Of a stretch of 64,000 nt of DNA, positions 59,415-64,000 are shown piece after piece. Where the stretch lies: contig JAAEQB010000109.1 in NCBI GenBank assembly GCA_024231975.1, forward strand, positions 124,001 through 188,000, written 5' to 3'. The notes below the pieces were generated by a model that saw only the letters and a program-made list of their open reading frames with translations, had not been told where the DNA came from and did no database searches. A program made the translations under genes and the position numbers. The number at the start of each line of letters is the position of its first letter. Position 1 is the first letter of the stretch. This stretch comes from Allobosea sp. Its GTDB lineage: Bacteria > Pseudomonadota > Alphaproteobacteria > Rhizobiales > Beijerinckiaceae.

Positions 59415-60712
59415 CAGTCCACGCTCTCGCGCTGGCCGATGGTGGCGCGCAGCAGCAGCGGCTCGATCGCCTGGACCGTGCGGTCGAGCGCACCGCTGAG
59501 CTCCGTGCTGGTGCGGGCCGCGGCCCGGGCGGCCTGGCGCGCGGCTGCTGGGTCGCTGAGCCAGCGATGTACTCCCTGGGCTAGTTCCTGCCGGTCGGCG
59601 ACCTGGATGGCGCCGCCGCCGGCGTCGAAGGCGGCGAAGAGGTCGGCCGATTTATGGACGAGCGGGCCGTGCAGCAGGGCGCAGCCGAGCTTGGCCGGCT
59701 CGATCGGGTTGTGGCCTCCGATCGGCGCGAGCGAGCCGCCGATGAAGGCGACCGGCGCCAGCCGGTAGAACAGACCGAGATCGCCGAGCGTGTCGGCGAT
59801 GTAGAAGTCGATGTCGCGCTCGGGCAGGTGGCCGAGCGAGCGGCGAGCGCTGGAAACGCCGTTGGCCTGGGCGAGCGCCTCGACCTCGCCGCCGCGATCG
59901 GGATGGCGCGGCACGACGATGGTGAGGAGCTTGGGCAGATGCGCCCTGACGCCGAGATGGGCGGCGAGCACGTCCTCCTCCTCGCCCGGATGGGTCGAGG
60001 CGGCGACCCAGACCGGCCGGCCGGCGGCGAGGCCGTCGAGCAGGGCCAGCGTGTTGGGATCGGCAGGCGGGGCGGGGACGTCGAATTTCAGGTTGCCGGC
60101 GATGCTGACGCGCGGCGCGCCGAGCTGGGCGAGGCGCTGCCCGTCCTCCTGCGACTGCGCCAGGCAACGATCGAAGCCGGAGAGCAGATGGCGCGAGGTC
60201 TGCGGGAACTTGTACCAGCGCCGGAAGGAACGCTCAGACATCCGCGCGTTGATCAGCACGAGCGGCACACCGCGCTTGCCGGACTCGATCATCAGGTTCG
60301 GCCAGATCTCGGATTCGCAGATCAGGGCGAGGTCCGGCCGCCAATGGTCGAGGAAGCGGCGCATATAGCGCGGCACGTCGAGCGGCAGGAACTGGTGGAT
60401 CGCCCCGGCCGGCAGGCGTTGCGCCAGCAGCCGCGCCGAGGTCACCGTGCCCGAGGTCACCAGCACGGCGAGCCCGCGCCGCTGCAGCCGCTCGATCAGC
60501 GGCAGCAGCGTCACTGTTTCGCCGACGCTGGCGCCATGCAGCCAGACCAGCGTCTTGTCCGGACGCTCGGCGCTGGGATAGCCGCGCCGCTCGGAGAGGC
60601 GCACGGGGTCTTCTTTGCCGCGCCGGCGCCGCCAGAGCAGCAGGGCCGCGGCGGCCGGCTCGAGCAGAGCCGAGAGCGTGCGATAGGCCTGGACGATGAA
60701 GCTGCGGCTCAT
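59414..60712 (-). CDS. waaA: 3-deoxy-D-manno-octulosonic acid (Kdo) transferase
   Basis: 432 residues from the ATG at 60712. It transfers Kdo from CMP-Kdo to lipid IVA. An N-terminal membrane helix (ALLEPAAAALLLWRR) is followed by WLHGASVGETVTLLPLIERL (the catalytic Glu is in GASVGE) and the GT-B halves, with SEIWPNLM, KFPQTSRHLLSGFD, IAGNLKFD, HPGEEEDVLAAH and the CMP-Kdo motif GGSLAPIGGHNPIEPAKLGC. Its length is typical. A longer in-frame open stretch to 61303 lies antiparallel to the acyltransferase gene and is rejected because of the 4-bp overlap at 60709-60712. Confidence 0.95.
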   Translation of the reverse strand: MSRSFIVQAYRTLSALLEPAAAALLLWRRRRGKEDPVRLSERRGYPSAERPDKTLVWLHGASVGETVTLLPLIERLQRRGLAVLVTSGTVTSARLLAQRLPAGAIHQFLPLDVPRYMRRFLDHWRPDLALICESEIWPNLMIESGKRGVPLVLINARMSERSFRRWYKFPQTSRHLLSGFDRCLAQSQEDGQRLAQLGAPRVSIAGNLKFDVPAPPADPNTLALLDGLAAGRPVWVAASTHPGEEEDVLAAHLGVRAHLPKLLTIVVPRHPDRGGEVEALAQANGVSSARRSLGHLPERDIDFYIADTLGDLGLFYRLAPVAFIGGSLAPIGGHNPIEPAKLGCALLHGPLVHKSADLFAAFDAGGGAIQVADRQELAQGVHRWLSDPAAARQAARAAARTSTELSGALDRTVQAIEPLLLRATIGQRESVD

Positions 60713-61461
60713 GCGGCCTCGGCCTTTGCCGCGGCCGCTTTGGCAGCCTGGGCCTCGCGCAGGCCGGCGCCGGGATCGCGCGCGCCGATCAGCGCATAGG
60801 CGCGCTCGTGCACGGCGTCGAGCCCGGCCTGGACGGCGAGCCGCGCCGCCTCGCAGGTCGCTTCGTCGGCATCGCGCGCGACGCGGACGGGATCGCCGAC
60901 GACGATGGCGCCGCGCCCGAAAGGCAGGCCGATCGAGGCGCGGTCCCAGCTGTTGAAATCGATCCGCCGGCTGGTCACCACCGCGATCGGATGGATCGGC
61001 CGGCCCGAGGCACGCGCCAGCTGGACGATGCCGGGCCCGCAGACCCGGGCCCGCTTGGGGATGTCGGCAGTCAGCACCATGGTGTCGCCGGCCGCTAGCC
61101 GGCGGACCATGGCGAGGAAGGCCGGCGCGCCGCCTTTCTCGCGCACCTTCTTGCCAGAGGCGCCCGAGCCGCGGATCGCACCGATGCCGAGCTCGCGCAG
61201 CGCCACTGCGTTGAAGCCGCCATCGCCATGGCGCGAGACCAGCGAGCAGGACGGCATCCACTCTGGCCGGGCGAACGGGATCATCACGTGCTGGCCATGC
61301 CACATCGCGATGATCAGCGGCAGCTCGCCGCGCACGCGCTCATAGACGTCGGCCGGCTCGACGACGAAGCGGTTCGTGCGCCTGACCAGACGCAGATAGT
61401 AGGCGAGGCTGCGCCCGAGCGCCTCCTGCGCGAACTTCGTCTTGAGCAGCGAAAATCCCAT
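60709..61461 (-). CDS. DUF374 family lysophospholipid acyltransferase-like protein
   Basis: 250 residues. DUF374 is a branch of the LPLAT acyltransferase superfamily: LPLIIAMWHGQHVMIPFA has the catalytic-type His (HGQH replaces HxxxxD), followed by SRHGDGGFNAVALRELG, RGSGASGKKVREKGGAPAFL and LTADIPKRARVCGPGIVQLA. Its gene is always near waaA and lpxK in rhizobia. It likely modifies a lipid A or Kdo-lipid intermediate, perhaps with an unusual acyl chain, but no activity has been shown to my knowledge. The C-terminus is a low-complexity Ala/Lys tail. Its stop overlaps the waaA start (ATGA). Confidence 0.85.
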   Translation of the reverse strand: MGFSLLKTKFAQEALGRSLAYYLRLVRRTNRFVVEPADVYERVRGELPLIIAMWHGQHVMIPFARPEWMPSCSLVSRHGDGGFNAVALRELGIGAIRGSGASGKKVREKGGAPAFLAMVRRLAAGDTMVLTADIPKRARVCGPGIVQLARASGRPIHPIAVVTSRRIDFNSWDRASIGLPFGRGAIVVGDPVRVARDADEATCEAARLAVQAGLDAVHERAYALIGARDPGAGLREAQAAKAAAAKAEAA

Positions 61462-61487
61462 CGAACCGGACTACGGCGCCTTTCGGA

Positions 61488-61733
61488 TCAGCTTTGAGCC
61501 GTCGACGGATCGAGCAGGCGGTGCAGGTGGACGACGAAATAGCGGGTCTGGGCCTGGTCGACGGTCTGCTGAGCCTTGGCCTTCCAGGCAGCGTGGGCTG
61601 CTGCATAATTGGGGTAGACGCCGACGATGTCGAGCTTGGAGAGATCCTTGAACTCGACTCCGTCGAGCGAGCTCAGCTCGCCGCCGATCACAAGGTGCAG
61701 CAGCTGCTTGTTGTCCTGGCTCGTGCTCATCAT
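61488..61733 (-). CDS. DUF4170 domain protein
   Basis: 81 residues. A small single-domain protein: LLHLVIGGELSSLDGVEFKD, VGVYPNYAAAHAAWKAKAQQ, TRYFVVHLHRLLDP. This DUF4170 family is restricted mainly to Alphaproteobacteria and lies beside cysQ and the DUF374/waaA genes. Its function is unknown. Two ATG codons (61733 and 61730) are adjacent; either is possible. The gap to the DUF374 gene is 26 bp. Confidence 0.85.
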   Translation of the reverse strand: MMSTSQDNKQLLHLVIGGELSSLDGVEFKDLSKLDIVGVYPNYAAAHAAWKAKAQQTVDQAQTRYFVVHLHRLLDPSTAQS

Positions 61734-61937
61734 CCGTCTCCGACCGGGGTCCTGACATCTGTGTCGAAAGCAAGCCGGGGCACCGCCGGATTCGCTCCGA
61801 CCTGCCCCATCCTTCGTTTTTGCCGTGCGATCAGATAAGCCATCAGCCGCTCACGCGCGAGGGCCGATTGCCAACAAATTGCGGTTATTTCCGGCAGTTT
61901 CCGCCCTGACGCCGCGGCAGCGGCGTTGCGCCGCGTT
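61734..61937. other. 204-bp gap between cysQ and the DUF4170 gene
   Basis: No gene is supported. It contains a short GC palindrome (ACGCCGC...GCGGCGT near 61910) at the 3' end of cysQ, and probably the promoter of the DUF4170-waaA-lpxK group on the minus strand. Confidence 0.35.
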
Positions 61938-62765
61938 TCAACTCCGTTGCGGCTGGCTCTCGCGCAGCCGGCGCAAGGCCTGTGCCAGGGACGCGGCGAG
62001 GCTGTTTCCCGACGCCATCAGCATGCCATGGACCGGGATTTCGCGATTATAGCCGAGGAGCTCGCCGTCGGAGGTCGTGACCTGCCCGCCCGCTTCGGCG
62101 AGCACGAGGTCGGCGGCGGCGAGGTCCCAGTCGCGCGCGTCAGGCGAGACCAGGCCGGCGTCGATCGTGCCGTCGGCGATACGCGTCAGGCGCAGCGCCA
62201 GCGACGGGATCTTGTCGGCGGCGACGAAGCTGTCCTGGCGAGCGAGCGCTTCGAGCATCGGCTTGGGCCCGGCGATGCGGGCGCCGGCGAGCGTGGCGAG
62301 CCCGCTCGTCCGGATCGGCTTGCCGTTGCTCCGGGCCCCGCCGCCCTCGGTTGCTGTATAGGTCGTCTCTCCCGCGGGCGCGTGCACCACGCCGAGGACA
62401 GGGCGCCCCTCGTCGAGCAGGGCGACGCAGACCGCCCAGTCTGGTGAGCCGGCCATATAGGCGCGGGTGCCATCGATCGGGTCGACCACCCAGACGAATC
62501 TCCGCGACAGGCGGATCGTGTCGTCGGCCGTTTCTTCCGAGAGCCAGGCGGCCTCCGGCAGCAGCGCTGCGAGGCGCACATGCAGGAAGGTGTCGACGCC
62601 GATATCGGCCTCGGTCACCGGCGAGCCGCCGGCCTTCGACCAGGTCTTGGCGGCGGTCTTCGCGCCGGGGCGGAACAGGTCGAGCGCCAGCCCGCCGGCC
62701 TCGCGGCAAGCGGCCTCGACGGCAGGCAACAGATCCCCAGCGATTGGTAGAGGTGTCGATGTCAT
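61938..62765 (-). CDS. cysQ: 3'(2'),5'-bisphosphate nucleotidase CysQ (inositol monophosphatase family)
   Basis: 275 residues. It hydrolyses 3'-phosphoadenosine 5'-phosphate, a by-product of sulfate assimilation. The metal-binding motifs are AWLSEETADD (Glu-Glu), VVDPIDGTRAYMAGSPDWAV (DPxDGT) and DWDLAAADLVLAEAGGQVTT (WDxAAxxLvxxEAGG). The family also includes inositol monophosphatase and SuhB; the CysQ assignment comes from EEt/DPIDGTRAY and its usual placement with DUF4170. It precedes the DUF4170-DUF374-waaA-lpxK string on the same strand. Confidence 0.88.
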   Translation of the reverse strand: MTSTPLPIAGDLLPAVEAACREAGGLALDLFRPGAKTAAKTWSKAGGSPVTEADIGVDTFLHVRLAALLPEAAWLSEETADDTIRLSRRFVWVVDPIDGTRAYMAGSPDWAVCVALLDEGRPVLGVVHAPAGETTYTATEGGGARSNGKPIRTSGLATLAGARIAGPKPMLEALARQDSFVAADKIPSLALRLTRIADGTIDAGLVSPDARDWDLAAADLVLAEAGGQVTTSDGELLGYNREIPVHGMLMASGNSLAASLAQALRRLRESQPQRS

Positions 62766-63014
62766 CGCGCTTCGTTACGGCCTTGCGGGGCGGCTGAACA
62801 AGGAAAAAGCCACCATTACGAGAAAGATTCCGTCAAGCATCAACCGGGAAACCGGCCGGAAGAGGGCGGAAAACCGCCCCGTCACCTTTGTTTAACCCTC
62901 CAGCTTAAGCGCTCGGACAATCCTTCCGGCCACTCTCCTCCCTGCAAAGCACGAGAACCCCGCATCGACAGAGGGTTCCGGGCAGCAGGGATTAGAAGAG
63001 AGGCGTTAAAACCG
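62766..63014. other. 249-bp divergent intergenic region cysQ / DUF6101
   Basis: No gene is visible. A small GGGCGG/CCGCCC hairpin with an AAAA loop lies near 62866-62881. An AT-richer segment (ACCTTTGTTTAACC, CAGCTTAAGCG) at 62885-62910 may contain promoter elements for the DUF6101 gene. Confidence 0.35.
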
Positions 63015-63542
63015 ATGGCCAGCGTCACGCCGGCTGCGGGGGAGGCTGGCTGCGTGCCCGCCTTCCTCGGCAGCGCACATAACCAGAGCGGACAGCCCTC
63101 GCAGCCGGCGCAGGCGCCGCAGCAATCCGAAGGGCCTCGCATCGAGCGTGTCGGGCCGGTGCGCATCCTGCGCGGCGGCAAGGGCTGGCGCGGCATCGCC
63201 TTGCGCCTCGTCGGCGGCGTGATCGCCGACGATGATCGTTTCCAGCTCGCCCTGACGGCAGGTGATGGCCGCTCCGTCGTCGTCGCCGTGATCGATCAGG
63301 ACGATGCCATCGCCGTCTGGCGCGATGCCGGCCGCGCCAGCGGCCTGCCGCTACTCCTCGAAACCAGCGACGGCGCGATCACCGAACCCTATCCGCAGGT
63401 CGGCCGGGTCGCGCTCGGCGCGATCCGCATCCGCCGCCGGCATGCCCTGCTCGCCGGTCGCCGCCCGCGCTTCCTGACCCGGCGCAAGACCGGCCGCCTG
63501 GCCGAGCGTCCGGTCGTGATCCGAGGCGAGATACTGTCGTAA
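63015..63542 (+). CDS. DUF6101 family protein
   Basis: 175 residues. A small alphaproteobacterial protein with a disordered N-terminus (Gln/Pro/Ser-rich, ~20-42) and a basic C-terminal part (FLTRRKTGRLAERPVVIRGE). The central block IERVGPVRILRGGKGWRGIA and IADDDRFQLALTAGDG is the conserved core. There is no signal peptide. The function is unknown. It is convergent with ubiA, with 45 bp between stops. Its position next to cysQ and ubiA is common in related genomes to my recollection. Confidence 0.8.
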   Translation: MASVTPAAGEAGCVPAFLGSAHNQSGQPSQPAQAPQQSEGPRIERVGPVRILRGGKGWRGIALRLVGGVIADDDRFQLALTAGDGRSVVVAVIDQDDAIAVWRDAGRASGLPLLLETSDGAITEPYPQVGRVALGAIRIRRRHALLAGRRPRFLTRRKTGRLAERPVVIRGEILS

Positions 63543-63587
63543 AGCGCGTTCCGATCAGCCTGCGCTGCAGCTGATCGAAGCCGGTTC

Positions 63588-64000
63588 CTAGAAGGCGAAC
63601 TTCACCAGCGCATCGAGGGCGAAGCCGGCCGCCAGCAGGAGGCCGGCATGCCAATTGGACCGGAACAGCTTCAGTGCCGTGGGTCCATCGGCATCGGCGA
63701 TGCTGTGGACCTGCCAGCCGAGGTGCAGCGCGAACAGCGTCAGCCCGATGAAGGCCACGGGCCCGGCCCCTGCGAACCAGGCGGCGACACCGGCGAGCGC
63801 GATCGTCATGCCGTAGCAGAACCCGACCGCCTGCTGGGTGAAGGCGCCGAAATAGCGCGCGCTCGACTTGATCCCGGCGATCACGTCGTCCTCGATGTCC
63901 TGCATCGCGTAGATCGTGTCGTAGCCGATCGTCCAGAACACTGCGGCGGCATAGATCAGATAGGCCGGCGCATCGAGACGCCCGAACACCGCGCTCCAGC
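63588..64000 (-). CDS. ubiA: 4-hydroxybenzoate octaprenyltransferase UbiA (N-terminus cut off by window edge)
   Basis: The minus-strand frame continues through 64000 without a start, so only the C-terminal ~137 residues are seen. A second Asp-rich motif of the UbiA fold, TIGYDTIYAMQDIEDDVIAG, lies near the beginning of this part. Hydrophobic helices follow (YGMTIALAGVAAWFAGAGPV, FIGLTLFALHLGWQV, LLLAAGFALDALVKFAF). It is an integral membrane prenyltransferase that attaches the polyprenyl tail to 4-hydroxybenzoate in ubiquinone synthesis. A GTG inside the fragment is not the true start. Confidence 0.93.
   Translation of the reverse strand, partial: WSAVFGRLDAPAYLIYAAAVFWTIGYDTIYAMQDIEDDVIAGIKSSARYFGAFTQQAVGFCYGMTIALAGVAAWFAGAGPVAFIGLTLFALHLGWQVHSIADADGPTALKLFRSNWHAGLLLAAGFALDALVKFAF

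Noticed and set aside
60713..61303. N-terminal extension of WaaA
   Set aside because: It overlaps the DUF374 coding region on the same strand in another frame and lacks the WaaA N-terminal membrane helix, which begins at 60712.

Overview
This is 64 kb of GC-rich chromosomal DNA with dense, ATGA/GTGA-coupled genes. The gene content points to an alphaproteobacterium of the Hyphomicrobiales (Rhizobiales), most like Bosea or a close relative. The clues are a formate dehydrogenase locus with DUF6505/DUF6352/DUF3305/DUF3306 accessory genes, a TIGR02186-TauE pair, a PodJ-like polarity protein, DUF2093, DUF4170 and DUF6101 proteins, and a rhizobial-type CheY. The genus is inferred from protein families and synteny; no rRNA or tRNA gene was seen. 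I saw no CRISPR array, insertion-sequence transposase or prophage.

Layout. 1-11.9 kb: a membrane-bound, cysteine-type molybdenum formate dehydrogenase (alpha, beta, gamma) with a Tat-signal mini-protein, an HTH-TorD fusion chaperone and a tightly overlapping run of poorly characterised accessory proteins. A strong intrinsic terminator follows, then the molybdenum-cofactor genes mobB and moeA. 11.9-17.3 kb: TIGR02186 and TauE/SafE membrane proteins and a large PodJ-like coiled-coil/Sel1 protein, all on the minus strand. 17.6-23.9 kb: a beta-oxidation block (MerR regulator, acyl-CoA dehydrogenase, thiolase, hydratase/3-hydroxyacyl-CoA dehydrogenase). 23.9-33.8 kb: a LysR/SDR divergent pair, a deformylase-like protein lacking metal ligands, an omega-aminotransferase, an orphan N-terminal-domain/TPR membrane protein, a TipF-like degenerate EAL protein, a HAD phosphatase, CheY and a MaoC hydratase. 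33.9-44 kb: housekeeping genes ribF, ileS-lspA, an M16 protease pair and mutL. 44.0-44.5 kb: a 517-bp unit with perfect 41-bp terminal inverted repeats that carries a GIY-YIG nuclease gene, lying exactly between mutL and rsmD. 44.5-54.7 kb: rsmD, an RG-rich RluB-type pseudouridine synthase, tadA, an acetyltransferase, an M15-like peptidase, TauE with a divergent ArsR, patatin, a fluoroacetate-dehalogenase-like hydrolase, vapBC and purD. 54.8-64 kb: xseA, an SGNH hydrolase, a dienelactone hydrolase, an envelope-lipid group (cysQ, DUF4170, DUF374, waaA, lpxK, DUF2093), DUF6101 and the start-proximally truncated ubiA.

How the genes work together. FdhA holds the bis-MGD molybdenum site, and MobB and MoeA act in making that cofactor. 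The TorD-like chaperone and DUF accessory proteins probably handle apo-FdhA before Tat export, and electrons pass through Fdh3B to the cytochrome b gamma subunit and the quinone pool. The fatty-acid genes form a near-complete beta-oxidation cycle under a likely MerR-type regulator, with a clear palindromic operator before the dehydrogenase. The lpxK-waaA-DUF374 string is an inner-core LPS assembly group.

The most unusual item is the inverted-repeat-bounded GIY-YIG unit at 43991-44507. The HTH-TorD fusion, the lysine-lacking ligase-like protein and the DUF string of the formate dehydrogenase locus are also promising for undescribed biology.
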